Of a stretch of DNA of 64,000 nt, positions 29,452-43,637 are shown in pieces (within the stretch, counting starts at the first letter, position 1; every line of letters starts with the position of its first letter). Under the pieces are notes generated by a model. The model ran no database searches, was not told the DNA's origin, and worked only from the letters and a program-made list of their open reading frames with translations. Origin of the DNA: Syngnathus acus (lineage: Eukaryota; Chordata; Actinopteri; Syngnathiformes; Syngnathidae); the NCBI RefSeq assembly GCF_901709675.1, contig NC_051107.1:5088001-5152000 (forward strand). The letters are read 5' to 3'. A program made the translations under genes and the position numbers.

Positions 29452-29568
29452 GGTGTCAAACCTAAGGCCCGGGGGCCGGATAGGGCCCGCCACGTCATAC
29501 GATGTGGCCCCCGAAGACAAATTGTGCATCGACTTCATGTGTCAATACTAAGATTCACTTTTAAAGAA
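29452..29568 (+). repeat. GGCCCG-rich interspersed repeat, copy 5
   Basis: Starts GGTGTCAAACCTAAGG and retains GGGCCCGCCACGTCAT, then GTGCATCGACTTCATGTGTC. It ends soon after CTTTTAAAG, so the distal AT-rich part is missing. Confidence 0.8.
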
Positions 29569-30386
29569 ATACGAGGTGGACTAAAAAGGACCTAGCATGC
29601 CTCGTTACTAAGATTGTCCTTGGCAAGCCACTTCTTTTTAAGAACTACTCTAAAAGAAAAAAAAAGGAAAAGAAATACTGTAGAGTTTACCTCCGAGATT
29701 GCCTTTTAAAGTGATCTATTTCCATTGTTGTAAAGAAGAAAGGGATTTCATCTCCAAGCAATCGGAACAATAGGTGGGAAAAAAAAACCAACTCCGTGGG
29801 GTGCTCGGCCGCAGTCATCAAGGGTACGAGCACAACATCAATCACCGGCATGAAAAGTTGACATAAGATTAGAAAGAAATGGAATAAAAGTCCATTCGTC
29901 AGGAAAGACGGCAAACTTCCTGGAGTTCTGGTAGCAGCCTGGATTGTTGCCAAAGCAAACGGAACGAGCAAAGAAACCGAAGCTACGATGTGTGTGTATG
30001 TGTGTGTGTGCAAACGCCATACTCCATTCTCCTCTCCGTTTCATTCCGAACGTTATTATGCTGGCTAATGAAATAATCCCGCAACAACGCACTGCCTAAT
30101 GCTCTAATCAATGCCAATTAAAGTGTGATTCTTTCCTACTGTTTGCTATGATAAAAACACACAAATCATCAGGTTGGGGGTTTCATCTCGGTGCATGTCG
30201 GACGACTAATAAACTAGCGAGACACTTAAATGGGAGAAGGGATTAAAAAAAAACTAAAGTGGAGGACATGCAGCTTTACTGGAGTGGGCTTCTGGGCATC
30301 TCAGCATGTCTGAGGGCCATTAAAATACTTAATTACCTAACGAGCACACAAAGATGAAGCCACAATGTCAGGAAAAAAACAATGCT

Positions 30387-30642
30387 GGGTTAGGGTTTTG
30401 CTTAGGGCTATGTGCTCCTAGGGTTAGGGTTAGGGTTTTGCTTAGGGCTATGTGCTCCTAGGGTTAGGGTTTTGCTTAGGGCTATGTGCTCCTAGGGTTA
30501 GGGTTAGGGTTTTGCTTAGGGCTATGTGCTCCTAGGGTTAGGGTTTTGCTTAGGGCTATGTGCTCCTAGGGTTAGGGTTAGGGTTTTGCTTAGGGCTATG
30601 TGCTCCTAGGGTTAGGGTTTTGCTTAGGGCTATGTGCTCCTA
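30387..30642 (+). repeat. Telomere-like minisatellite with alternating 34/40-bp units
   Basis: Seven units, each ending TTTTGCTTAGGGCTATGTGC plus TCCTA, are each led by GGGTTAGGG or GGGTTAGGGTTAGGG. Unit lengths alternate strictly 34, 40, 34, 40, 34, 40, 34. The true repeat is therefore a 74-bp dimer present three and a half times. The units are virtually identical. GGGTTA is the vertebrate telomere hexamer, here in an interstitial site. Confidence 0.9.
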
Positions 30643-31409
30643 GGGTGTGCGAAATCACGCTTTTCAATTTGAGAACGGCACTGGCACGTTATATAGCGCA
30701 ACCTTCGAAAAGATCTTATAAAAGCAAGCCATGTACAGATGAATAAAAAAAAAAAAAAAGAGCTTATGAAAGCGCTTCAAGGTCCAATGTGCGGTCAAAA
30801 CGATTGTTTTGCGGGCCGGCGCTTGATGGAGGTCTGCTCCATTTGCCGCATTGTTTGCAAATTTAATGAGATGTCATTTGAACATGGATTTCACGAGGAA
30901 TGAAAACACCGACTAACAGCTATTCGCTCCACTGAAGTGAATCCTTGTTAAATGCAGCCTTTTGCTATTAGCAATTAGCATTTGGCGTAATACGCAGTCA
31001 AACGTAGAAATAGAACTATTTCGACACCATATAGGATAAAGTCATTATTTGAGACTCCAGCTGGCTAATTAACGAAGTCCAAACCCGTCTTTTCATCTTC
31101 AGGATAAGTTTCTGGTTTTTTTTTTGCCCATGAACAATGCAAAACAGCGGGATGGCATTCTCTGGGTAAAGATGGGCTTTTCATCCGGCTTAATGGACCT
31201 CATTGTCTTGATGAATTTGATTTTCTGCCCGACTTTTCTAGAGAGCCTGGCTGTTATCACTCGGGGTGCAGAATTGAGGAATGGAGTTCTTTCCAAATTC
31301 AACCGTGAGAAATAGCGACACTGAGAAGAATAAAGCTGTCAAAAATAACCCAGATTGCTAAATTGAGTTGAAGATTTGATGTCGGGTCACGATTATGATT
31401 CCATAAAAA

Positions 31410-31473
31410 GACAAAGACAAAGTCAGCTTTATTGTCAATTTCTTCACGTCAAGACACACAAAGAGATGAAAAT
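31410..31473 (+). mobile_element. Probable retroelement tail next to the miniature element
   Basis: The segment AAGTCAGCTTTATTGTCAAT TTCTTCACGTC and AAGACACACAAAGAGAT resembles a repeat tail I recall as common in fish genomes. It abuts the miniature element directly, suggesting one inserted beside or into the other. The family cannot be named from sequence alone. Confidence 0.35.
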
Positions 31474-31778
31474 TACCGTATTTTCCGCACTATAAGGCGC
31501 ACTGGATTATAAGGCGCACCTTCAATGAATGGCCCATTTTAAAACTTTGTCCATATATAAGGCGCACCGGATTATAAGGCGCACCTTCAATGAATGGCCC
31601 ATTTTAAAACTTTGTCCATATATAAGATATATTTACATTTGGCCCGCGGGCCGGACTTTGGACAGGCCTGCTGTCGTGGCTCAATATTGGTCCATATATA
31701 AGGCGCACCTGATTATAAGGCGCACTGTCGGCCTTTGAGAAAATTTTAGGTGTGACTGATAGTGCAGAAAATACGGTA
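31474..31778. mobile_element. 305-bp miniature element of a related family (TACCGTATTTTCCGC)
   Basis: The left end TACCGTATTTTCCGCACTAT is matched, imperfectly, by the complement of the right end (TGCAGAAAATACGGTA). The terminal motif resembles that of the 13,581 element. Inside, the segment TTCAATGAATGGCCCATTTT plus flanking TATAAGGCGCACC repeats is duplicated with a 65-bp period (from 31,521 and 31,586). It is followed by a foreign-looking GGCCCGCGGGCCGG segment near 31,641. It has no coding capacity. Confidence 0.65.
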
Positions 31779-34700
31779 GTTGAGAAACAAGCCAGCACGT
31801 TCTGAATAGGTTCGGAAAATTCCAAAAGTACCCTCGTGGTTTTCATCAACTGGTTCTAGTCTGGCGGCGTTTCCTTGGTAATTTGGCTCAGTGCTCGGCT
31901 GCACATTCTCACAACCTCCCCAATTGCCGCAGACACATTTTGAATGCACAGCAGCGTATTTGATTCCGTCCCGAAGCAGATGCCATTTGCCTCATTAAGC
32001 AATTAACTGGAGGTGAGTTTGAGAAGGGGGCAGCGCGCAAGCTCCGATGTCAAGCGCAGTTGTTGCCATCGGGGGGGTTGAGCACTGCGTCATCTTAGTG
32101 AGTGTCATTCTGCTGGACACGCTAACCGGGCCCAGTGGTGTTCTAAATCCACCGCGGGGCAAGCGAGACAGCGTGTGAGCTAAGATGCACATTGAGGTGT
32201 CACATTAACGCGTCCCGCCGGGTTACTAAAACAAGTCTGCTTAGCGCTACCAGATCTGTCTTTACTTTGAATATTCCAAACAAATGACGACAAACAAGCC
32301 ATGTACATGGTGAGTTTGGAGATATGTCGCTCCCGCTGGGCAGTAACACACACTTGTAATGATTTTTCTTTTGTCAACGGGGGGGGGGGGCAGCATTTCA
32401 TGCACCATTGGCAGTCGCACCACAACAAATAACAATGCTCCCTTCAATACATCAATATAAAATATTATAAAATATTATATAATATATAAAAAAATAATAA
32501 AAATAAATAAAAAATAATAAAACATAAATAAAATAATATATATTAAAATAAAATCCTTTCCGTGGAATCCAACTCATGACAGTAGTCTTCTGTGGCTTTC
32601 ATGTGAAGCGAACAGAAAAATTGATTTGTGCGAGCAAAGGACTGACCTTGACCACTTTCTCACCCCCATTATCAAGTCCTCCACAGCATATACGTTAGCA
32701 CTAATGAACAACGTCTGTAGTGGGTGTTCAATGTTGCGAGACACCCGGTCAAAGTAGCGCACATGTCGCTAGGTTTGAATAGCAAGCAGAGGCGTAAGGC
32801 CAAACTGTTTACAATGGGGGTATGCAGACATGTTTGTTTTCAAGGCTAGCTTGTCATTTCTGGAGGATGGCGAGACAGCTTAATCCTGCCAACTGTCGTA
32901 CCAGCAAACAAACGTATAGTAAAACTATCAATACATGAATTCTGGCAAGAGGGAATGATTGGGGTGGGAATTGTCAAATGTGGACACAAGAGATTTTTGG
33001 AGTGGTTCCCTACAGTGCCAGGTTGACTCCCACTTAACTCATCGTGTGACCACTCCCACAGCGTTGCAGCCCTCCCTCTTGCTGGTAACAGCAATACATT
33101 TGGAGCTCTCGAGATTAAAGTCCTGACGAGCTGTACCCAAATTAGGTCAGCACTTTTATTTTTTTCTATTCTGACCTGCTTCAACTGTGAGCTCATCATA
33201 GCCTGCCGCTGTGACCGCTCAGTACAAGGAAAGCTGTCAGTTCAAGCCGGCTCAACTCGTCTGCTCTTAATACCTGCTCCTGTACATGCCGCTAGCATTA
33301 AACACCAAACTATAGCAAGCTCTTGAGGCAGTCTACCAAATGAGCTGGTAGCAGCCAGTATGCTTTATCTCAAACTCTTGACAGAATTCTGGCGGCAAAG
33401 AAAATCACTTTAGCGACGAGAAGGCCAGACTGCGAGCAGCTGTGATCTGATTTTATGCCGCACATGTTGCAGAGGTGCTGAGGAATTGAACGCCTGCAGC
33501 ACCTCATCTTATGTTCTTCCTTCCTTGACCTCTTTCCCTGCAACATGGTAGACTCATCCACATGCCAAAAAGCTCCAACCTGACTTAGTGAAACATGACA
33601 ATATTTTACAGCTCTATCCATCCATCGATCTAACTCGTTCAAATCGCCTCTCTCCCAATTCGCCGTCACACTTTGTTCATTTCTTGACGGCAGAGCTTAA
33701 ATTCATTTGTCTTGCACCGAGCACCTCCTTGACCTCGTGGATGGAGATTAATGAAGAGCTTTAGCGGTGATGAAGGCTATCAGGCTCCCCGCTCCCCTTC
33801 AGCAAATAGTGCCATAGTTTCAAATGGCCAATTATGTCATTTGTGTTTCACTTTCTTTTTTTTTTTTTTTTTTTAAAGCATGCTTGTGTTTAAACTCAAT
33901 CTGACGCCGGCTGGAAAAATAGCGCAGCCTTTGAAACAGCATGGGCTCGATTTCAGCATGAATATAATAATATCATAAAAACAAAAGATATTTTTGTATA
34001 ATATAATATATATATTTGTATATAATATAATGTAGCTATTTAGTGTATTTTCGGCAGTTTTGTTGAAACTTCAACTCGAAAAATTAGAGCAGATTAAACA
34101 GCCAATGACATTGAGCCTCAGACATTAGTTCTCCGTCAATTTTAACAACACTCACATCCATACACTGACATGAACTTGATCACAGGGTACAACACGTACA
34201 CTGGCAATTGTGACCCATTAACACTCCTTGCTGCAATTACTGTCAAGCGGTAGACACCCTTCTTTTTTTCCCGAGAGCACTTTGCCCACATGTTGTTCAC
34301 TCCACTCTACAAACAAAGACTTTTAGAGAAATAAACAAAAGCAATGTTTTGCTGCCAGACATCTGAAGTATCAAATCTAAAATAAAAAGTAGATCTGGTG
34401 ATTGTATACTGTGTGGCATCTCGTGACCTTAAGGGTCTAGCACCATCCTACTGTTGTTGCATTTGCGCCCAATCGGCATCCCAGCAGAGTCGAGAAACTG
34501 AGCGGTGCAGACAATAAATAATGGAGAAGGAACAGAGTCAGTTGGGATTACTAATTCGGCCAGGCTGAGATTAAGCCCGTCAGCATAATGTTAGAGGGAA
34601 CTACTACTGGAGAGCAATAAAAAAAAAAAAGAAAAAAAAAGCTTTCTCTGCAAGAGCGGCGATCGTCTGACCTCGGCACGGTGAACGTGCGACCTCACAC

Positions 34701-35572
34701 TTTGTGATCCGGCGTGAAGGGAGTGGGAGGCAAAGAGAGAGAGGCAGGGGGCTAATTAGTCGTGCTGTTCATCTCCGTCTGCTTGGGTGGTCTGGATGCT
34801 GCAAAGATGCTGAGTGCACTTTCAAGTCAGGTCTTCAAGACTTATGCGCATTTGACCGCCACAGATAGTCAATTACTGATCTTTTGAGGTAATATTATAT
34901 TTATTTTATCTAATTTGATTTAATTACATTTTATTTTATATTATATTATTTTATTTTATTATATTATATATCTTTGCATGTTTTCACCAATCTAATCATC
35001 AAAAAATTATAATGCATTTGAAAATACGAGTCTTAAAATACTATTTTAAAAAGTAAGATAAAAAAAAGTAATCACCAACTGGTTGCCAAGAAATAAAATT
35101 AGCAAAAGACGTCTGTGTTAATATTCAACCCTCCGCACTTGCGCTAAAATAAACACAAACGAATGTAATAATAATGCAAACAGCTAAGAAACAAATCTCC
35201 TTGGCAAAGATAATTGATAGTGACCGACTGTTTGCTTTCAGTGTCATGTCTTGAATCCTAAAACTCGACTTTGCTTTGCTTGCCAACTTTCAAGGTTAGA
35301 GATGAGTTCTTGCAAACGGACCCGACACTTTGCATAGAATGTCATCTGTGTATTAATCTTGTTATCCCAAATTAAAGATGGCACCTTCTCTCGTCGCTCC
35401 TTCTTCCTGTCTTTTTTCATTTTTTTGTATCCGCGGCGTCGCTCCTCGGGGAACTCTAATCAAATCACTCGGAGCTGCCATTTCGAGAAAATGCACACAC
35501 AGATACCGGGCAAAACGGCTTTTGGCCTATCAGAGCAAACGGTGATGTGAGACTCATCACTATTACGGTCTA

Positions 35573-35811
35573 GGTGTCAAACCTGAGGCCCGGGGGCCAG
35601 ATACGGCCCACCACATCATTTTATGTGGCACAAATTTTGCATCGAATTTGTGTCATTACTAAAATTATAACTTTTCTTCACTTTTTAAAAATAGAGATAT
35701 TATTAGCCATTTTTATTACTTTTATTATTTTATTTTATTATTATTTTTATTTATTAATTTATTCATCTTTTTAAAATATTTGAACAGTTTTTACTAGTCT
35801 GTGATTTCAAA
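35573..35811 (+). repeat. GGCCCG-rich interspersed repeat, copy 6 (longest)
   Basis: Runs from GGTGTCAAACCTGAGG to TTTTACTAGTCTGTGATTTC. It is lengthened by an internal expansion of TTATTTTATT repeats (about 35,718-35,760). The GCGAAGACAAATTG part after TGTGGC is deleted. Confidence 0.8.
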
Positions 35812-36405
35812 ACTAGTTGACGGCTCCAGATTGATTTGCGACTTTAATTCCTCGACATGCGACTCAACGTTTGTTCATCCGGGAATCCCGCTTTTTTGCT
35901 TGGCCCGAAATAGCAGAATTAATTTTTTTGCCAAACTGCAACAATTAGCATTTCGCAGCTATTCATCCTCAAGTGGTCCTCATTTTTCATCGTTACACAA
36001 ACGGAGGTAATTCTCCTCAGTGCCAACCTTATCTTTGTTTTGTCGTGTTTGCAGAATCCATTGTGGAAGGATAAAAGCATTCAATTTGCCATTTTGTCTT
36101 TGCCGAAAAAAGTCGACTTTCTTGCGCAATAACCTCAGAGTGAAATCTGAAGGCGATCCACAGGGAAGCAAGGAATCCTTACATCCCTCTTAATTAAAAT
36201 ATAATTTAGGTTTAGTCCCATCTGTGAAGTTGCCTTTGATGGTTCTTTTGTCAATTAAAAGCAGCTCCTCCGGAAGATTACGACACTCTCATTACAAGCA
36301 GGTTATTCTCAAGGACACGGCAGTTCTGCCTTCCAAGAAACAGATTTGGATTTGAACTCGTAGAAGGAATATTATTTGGGTGCAAATCTCTCAAGAGTCC
36401 GATTT

Positions 36406-36462
36406 TGAACCCATTCAGTGCCGTTGACGATTATAGACGTCAAAGATATTAACTGAGTTCAG
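36406..36462 (+). repeat. Short dispersed repeat (CATTCAGTGCC(A/G)TTGACG), copy a
   Basis: GAACCCATTCAGTGCCGTTG, then ATAGACGTCAAAG. It shares a 20-base core with the copy at about 38,917. I recall similar sequence as a common fish repeat. Confidence 0.5.
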
Positions 36463-38916
36463 TATGTGAAGGATGCACATGTGCAAAGCTAACGTCCCGC
36501 ACTTAGGTAATCCTGCCCTGCCTGGAAGAAAAGGTCGGCATGAATATTTAAGCATAAAGTAGCTTTTAGACTCCGTTTAAAAAAGGGAAAAAAAAGGTCG
36601 CGGCGTGTTCTCGGTGGGATCGGGACAAAGTGCAAGCAGACGTATTCCTTCGAGTCATTCCTTCAGGACATTTGGCCTGGAAGATTACATGGAAGGAATT
36701 TATATTTAAAAAAATATATATATTGAATGTTCAACTGCAATATAGCTAATTCGCCTTTTGGCTTGAAGTAAACAAGAATACAATGATTTACACTGACAGC
36801 AGAACAACAGAGTGGTGAGAAGACGATAAGACAAAAGCCTCTTGACATTAGTCACCTTGCATCTCGGCGGTCCAATCACAAACTCCGCCTGAAGTGTTTT
36901 TTTTTTTTTTTGCCCGACTTGAAAGTACAGATTGAAATGGAAATTGACAGGATCAAATAGGATCAATTATTAAATCCGCCGTTGGAGATTTGTGATGAAG
37001 AGAAGACGGCTTTCCTATATGATGTGGGAACAGACTTTTATGGCATGAAGAAGAAGAAAAAAAAAATTGTGCAGTCGGGTGGGTAACAAAACAAGCTCGG
37101 CGCCGCTGCGATTGACAGTTTATTTAAGAGGCCATTAACTTTACATACGCTGCTTTGAAAAGACATAAGGCCGGAACACTTTAAAGCCCCACGGCGCTCT
37201 TGCAATGCTGCCAACATATCAGATTAAGCCAAAACACTCTTCTAATGAAAACATTTATTGGCAAATCATTTTAAGAATGAAAGGTTGCCGTTGATATTTA
37301 TGCCTCAACTCGTACTGTTAATAGAGCCTGCAGAAAGTCGGAGAAGTTGACTGATTGACCTTTTGGATATCGTGCTGGAGTTTTCTGCGCATATTAAATC
37401 ACCTAGCATTAATCATATACGACGTACAGTGGTGGGTCTGTTGACGAGGGCGAGTAGTGTTTTATTGGGGAAGTTTTAAGTATTGGACAAAATTTACAAG
37501 AGGCCACCCGTTGTGGATTATTGATGTGGGTTGGAGGCGGAAAAGAAATGAGCCACGGCTCCATTAGGAAAATTGTATTTTTTCAAATACTGCATGCGAA
37601 ATAATATGGAAGGACATCCATTATTGGTAAAAGTTAGCAAAATCAATTAGTTAAAATACTAATAATTCACAAAATAATAATATAAATAATGTAAATATAT
37701 AAATAAGATAATATAAAAAAATTACCTATATATATGTATAATATAAATAATATATATGTAAATGAAAATAAAATAAAATAATAAAATAAAATACAAAACA
37801 TAGACGTGATATTGAGAACATTGCATTGTTGAAACGGGTCTGAAAATAATACCGGCACCAATTTAGTCCTGACATTGGTCATCGACTTAATGGCATGAAG
37901 TGAAACTTCCATGACGGGAACTCACCGCACCCTGACGAGCTCTTCGACTGAGTCCTACCACAAACTACCTGCTTGCTCATTTATTCTGCTTTGAATCGGT
38001 CTGGAAGGGTTGCTGCTAGTTTTTCCCTTTGACATCCTTCTGGGTTATTACATGGAGGAAGTTTTGCGGAGTCAGCAAGAAGCTGATTTAAACCACGAGC
38101 TCCCATCACCAGCACCGCCAAACCGGGGGCTCAACTTTCATTAGCTGGAGTCATTATTCCCTGACCGATCTCTGACAGATGGCATTGTGGGATATCGGAT
38201 TTTATGGCAGGTCATCTTTCATATTCAATTTCTTTTCCCTTTCGATGAGAACTCGCGGCCGTTCAATTCATTTCGCAGTTTGATTATCGATTGCCTTCAG
38301 CGAGCTCGCTCTACTCCGAGTCGATTAAATGAGTCGGCATCAATTGAAGTTTCAAGTTTGCATAATGCAATCATTGTCTGTTATTACTGCGGGATTTAAT
38401 TACCCAAGTACATTTAAATAAGATTGAATTAGCTATGCAATACAAACACGTCTAATGGCATGGAGGGAGAATTGTGAGGCTCCATCATCAGTTGTATCTG
38501 CAAATCCTTTGAGAACTGTTGAAATGAGTTTTAGTCTTAGGCTGAGGTAAAATGATGCTTTTTGAGAGCTAGAGTATGTCTGCGGGCCAATCCACAAGGA
38601 CGTTGGGGGTCAAGATCTGGCTCTGATTACAGCTGCAGTCAGCTTTTATTCCCTGTCATTTTTTTTCATTTGGCAGACAGGATCTAGATAAGGCAATCTG
38701 CGGCCATTTCTTTTTTTTTTCTCAGTGCCAGACGGGTGACCTGGCTGTTCCACCTGTTTGCGCTGACAGAACCAATGCAGGAAAATGGCCGACGGTAATG
38801 AGCCATTAATAATTCAAAACTTGGCATAACGAGATGATCGTGCCTTGCCGGTAGACGCTCGGATCTGAATTATAAAGGTTGAGGTGCTAAATAGCTCAAT
38901 GTTCATTTCATTCTGA

Positions 38917-38960
38917 TTGAACTCATTCAGTGCCATTGACGGTTAGAAACGTCCAATGAA
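38917..38960 (+). repeat. Short dispersed repeat (CATTCAGTGCC(A/G)TTGACG), copy b
   Basis: GAACTCATTCAGTGCCATTG, then GAAACGTCCAATG. It matches copy a through the core and the ACGTC segment. Confidence 0.5.
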
Positions 38961-41900
38961 GAAAGTCAAAGCTTCAAGGAGACTGCAGATTGAAGGAGCT
39001 GGAATCGATGAGTTGCGAAATATCACATATGGACTTGTACCAAACAGGCTTTGTAAGTCATGCTTCATTTCTGAGTCATAATAATAAAACAAGCAGTCGG
39101 GATGGAACTCCACAAAGCGTAAAGAAGCTGAACCTTTGCAATCTGAAAGGCGATAAAGCGGAGATAATTCCTTTCCGAAGCTTGTCTTGCTTGGGGGCTA
39201 AAATGCAAGCTGTCAGCATAGTGGCACATGAATGTAACGGACGCCTCGGCTCAACTCGCTTCTCTCATGAGGTGTGAATAGATTGGCATGGCTCCGTCTT
39301 TGTCCCAAGCCTTTGCATATCATCAATGACACCGAGAGCAGATGGCAACATATAAGCGAGCTCCCGTCGGTGTTTATACATCACTTGGCTTGCGCTTCAC
39401 ATTCCCACCGGGAGTGATGTCAGAGTTGTTCACTCGTGGGCTCGGCGCAGGATTGGCAGGAATCAACCGGAGAGCCCGGAGCCAAGCTAACGGCGCATGA
39501 AACGCCCAAGCCGACTTGGTTCAGCGGTCCTCCCTTGGGCCCGGAGAGAACAATGAGAGATGTACACGATGAGCAAAAGTCTCACGCAAGACAACAGTAC
39601 AGTTACCAGAGACTCTTGCACCTTTAATAAGACATGGTTTTCCCAAATGGCTGCATCCTCACAAGGGTGTGAAATTCAGAATAATTCTAAATGATGTTAC
39701 AGGTAGGATGCAAAAGAGAGAAGCGAAACGAGGCGGTTCTATCGTCAGCATCAGCAATATCCGTTGTTACGAGGCTGCACCTGCTATTAGTTCTTGTCAA
39801 GCTACTTGAATTAGGAGGCTTATTAAAGCAGTTTGTCAACAAGAAGATAAAAGCTCCAGTCAGCGGCCACATTTGGAAGCAGCTGTGACTATCATTTTTT
39901 TCCTGTCTTTTTTTATTTGTCTTTTATTTGATGTATATTTTTTATTTTTATTCTTGATATTATTTTTATTCTTATTATTAATTTAATATATTTATATTAT
40001 TTTATTATTTAGTTAATTATGCACTGCATTTCATTTCATGAAACCTTGACTGTGAATGGTAGGATCGTTTTGTCACACCGGCCACTCCCACTGAAAGTTT
40101 TGGCTCCGCCCCCTGAGAATTACTACAAAACTTTTTTAAGCTTGACATGTTTGATCCTGTTCCTCACATTTCTGTGTTATTTGAAAAACAGTGGGTGGAC
40201 GCATCGCCCATGTCGCCTTAAATGTGTCTTTTAATCTCCTTTCCGTCTCAACTTTTCGCTTCATCCCATTTGATCGCATGACTCAAACGGGTATGATCAC
40301 CGACTCACCAAAAAAAAAATCATATACCACGACTTCCAGAAAGCTGTCGCAAAAGAGAACGAAATGGCAAACGCCGCGAGAGACATATGAGCAGTCAAAG
40401 TCGGTGGAAGCTAAAAATACGAGCATCAGGACTGGTTTTTGTGGCAGATTGCCTGGTCTTGCCATCTGCTCCTTTCAGGCTTGCAGCAGCATTGCTAACG
40501 CTAGCTTTCTATAGCCTCGGGTGGGCAATCGTCTCGAGGTAGATATCGTTTGGCGTCACCTCTACGATAGGCCTCCTCTGTATATACAAGAAATCGAACC
40601 CTTGAGTGAACTTTCTGTTCTCGATTGCATTTAAAGCTTAAAAAGCCTGGTACATGCTCGGAGCTAAATAAGTACCAGGATGTGCTCATTTGGATGCCGG
40701 CTCGTCCACAGAGACACTTTTGAAAATGTTTTAAAAATAATTAGGCGGCGGTAAATGTTTCGTGATGAAGTGCTTGCCCGTCTTAATATCGTTCAGCTTC
40801 ATTACGAATGGCAAAATAATGAAGTTGCCGCTTTTGTGGCCAATGAATAATGATATCATACACTCGAAGACCGCGCGTTATTGGCTGAGAAGACTGAACG
40901 ACTCATCAGACAACAGGAAGTATTTGGATGTCCATGACAATATTTTTGATGCCGTAAATTGGAATTTAGTGGGCACGCTAATGGATTCCTGGCTTCTCAA
41001 TTGCAGCATAAACAACAGATGTGAAATATGAGTTGGATAAAATAAATGGCTCATTTGAGGCATGTTAGGCATAAAACGCCTCCTGTTGCTGCATAACCCT
41101 TTAAAATTCGTTTGGACAAAACCCCAAATTGGTTGATTAATATGGATCAAGCACCATTTTGCTTATGAAATTTTGTCAGACATAAATCGTAACGATAAGT
41201 CGTAACACATTACCCTTCCTGAAATGTAATCACGTATTTAATCGGAATCGCGGAAATCGTGCAGAAAAAAAATCCATATATCAAATAATTTACCATTTTT
41301 GCTCCATGTCCTTCACTTCTCATTGGACTCTCCTTTCCGGAGATAAAAATGCCCTTATGGAGATCAATATATATGGAAATATCTTCCTATACAGAACCAC
41401 ACCGTCCAATCGCTGCTTATCGTAGGTTCCAGTCTTCGCCGACTAATGTAAATGAAGCCGGGCACAGCGCCGATCCGGAATACTAAAACCTGCAACATGA
41501 CGGACAGTTGGGCCGTCTGGCAGCCGAGGGATCTTAAGCTGGGAGCGAGATCGACCATGGGGGGGGGGGGATTTCCATGCCCAGGCGGAACAAGCGAGGT
41601 GTAGTGGAAGCATGGCCAGTTATCTTCAAACAGGAAGAGTTAACGGTGACACACACACGCCCAAGTACAAGCCTGTGGGTGTACTCGCCATCTGTAGTGT
41701 AGGAGATTTGCTATTTCCGGGAAATATCTTCCCGGCTTGCGGAAAAAAAATGTCCCCGTCGGCCGACTTTTGCAGAACGCTTGGTGGCTGCTGCCCTTAC
41801 CCCGAAGAGCTTCCTAAACATGACGGAAATATTCATCTGGCCAATTCCCCAACTAGGCATATCAAATCGGCCATCTTGGACACTGATGAACGAGTCACTA

Positions 41901-43637
41901 AATTAGGGAATCATTTCACGAGGTGAAATTAAGCTTAAAAAAGACATGATTTAATTGGAACAATATTTGAATTTAATTTTATTTTAAAGCAATCATAATT
42001 GAGCAAATAAATAAATTAATAAAAAATAAAATTCCTGACTTAACATTTATGACATCATCCAAATGGCTTTTCTCCTGCTCATTCTTCCGGGCACGTATCT
42101 GCTGCTTCTACACTGGAGCAATAAGTCTTGAAAAATGACATTTGGAAGACACATCTTTATATATTCCGCTGACAAAGACAGCCACTTTTCTCTGACACCA
42201 CTTTCTGTTTTGTTCTTAAACCCAGTAGGATAGTTCTGAAAATCTAAAGCATTGGTTCTGGTAATTGCTGGTTGATTTTATTTCCCCCCTCCTTTCACAT
42301 TTATTTGAAAGGCCCAACTAATCAGCAGTTCATTTGCCTCTCCCTTTATTTTCCTTCCTTTGCAAGAGGAATATATTTTCCATGTAGACATTTGTATTTT
42401 TTTTCCTAAATTCAAGAAAGCTTTATTTCCTTCCGGCTAAATATAAATGACTACATTTTCACAGTTTATTTAAAAATAATATGCTATATCCAGACAAACA
42501 AATATGTGATCAGCTGATCAAAGTTATCGTACGGCGAATGCCTTTGGGAGTGTAAATGACTCGCGGTGCGTGTCTGCAAGCATCCGCTCGAACAAAGGAA
42601 GGAAGTAAACAAATCATCATGCAGGAGACGTCGGCGGCCCTTCCGGGATAAATTGCTTATTAATCCTGCACTTTGATTCGTGCATCATTTACGCCGGCAA
42701 ATGTGCCAAACGCAAGTCGTAAATACACAAACAGCTCCTATTCTTTTTCACGCTATGTAGAATGAATTGCAAAATACTTTTTTTCCTGTACAGTTCCTTG
42801 GGTTTAATGTAGACATTATTATTGTTGTGAAATAAAAGCATGATTTGATCATGTTGTTGTGTTTCGTAGCCGCTCAAATGGATATTACAATCATTTATTC
42901 GAGTCAACATGTTTTCGTTAAGTCACCTGGCAATTTGCCTTTTCATTTTCCTCTGGGTGATGGAATATATTGAATTCTACAGCTGATAGAAATGCAACCT
43001 GATATAAAGGCGGCAAGAAATTGTTTACCAATTCACGGTGCAGTGTGAAGAAAATAGTTTGAAGAAAAAAAAAGTATATAAAAGGTAACGCCGATGGGAA
43101 GACATATGAAAAGAGGAATTAAAAATCCGGAAGGGATGAGGAGATGTAAAGGTAAGGAGGGCAGAGGACTAGTTGAAAGCCAGAGATATAAGTCAGATAA
43201 GAAAGAAAAGATGAGTGATTAGTGGGGGGAAAGGAAAAAAAAAAGTTGAATGAAGTGCAGTAATATGCGGGAATCCAAGCAGGGCTGAGGGGATAAGAAA
43301 CATCCTCAGGCGATATTCCTCCGCCTCGCCTCTCTCACGGTGGAAAAAGACCAAAACTTTGCCTTTTATGCCACTGCACTGGAGACAAGCCCTGCCAGTA
43401 AGAAAAGCACAAAGAGGACGACGAAGAATACAAATGTTGAACTCTCGCCTGACTGAGCAAACCAACGGGGGATGATTTGGAGTGAAAGCAACATGCTGAC
43501 ATGCGCGGGCTTAATCATATTTGACGGCGAAGCCAACAAACAAATTGGTAAATAAGCAGTTTTGAAATCTGAAAAGATGAATGGCAAAAAAAAGTCTATT
43601 TTTTTATTTTTTATTTATCATTTTATATTATTTATTT

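Noticed and set aside
30387-30642. CRISPR-like array
   Set aside because: Repeats are contiguous without unique spacers and contain telomere hexamers; this is a vertebrate minisatellite.
31310-31340. Polyadenylation of an unseen gene (AATAAAG near 31,330)
   Set aside because: AATAAA-like hexamers are frequent in this AT-rich DNA and no coding exon precedes it.
39691-39888. Possible immp2l exon (frame containing SGHIW)
   Set aside because: Only a five-residue resemblance, wrong strand for the mammalian arrangement, and the surrounding residues do not fit the peptidase.
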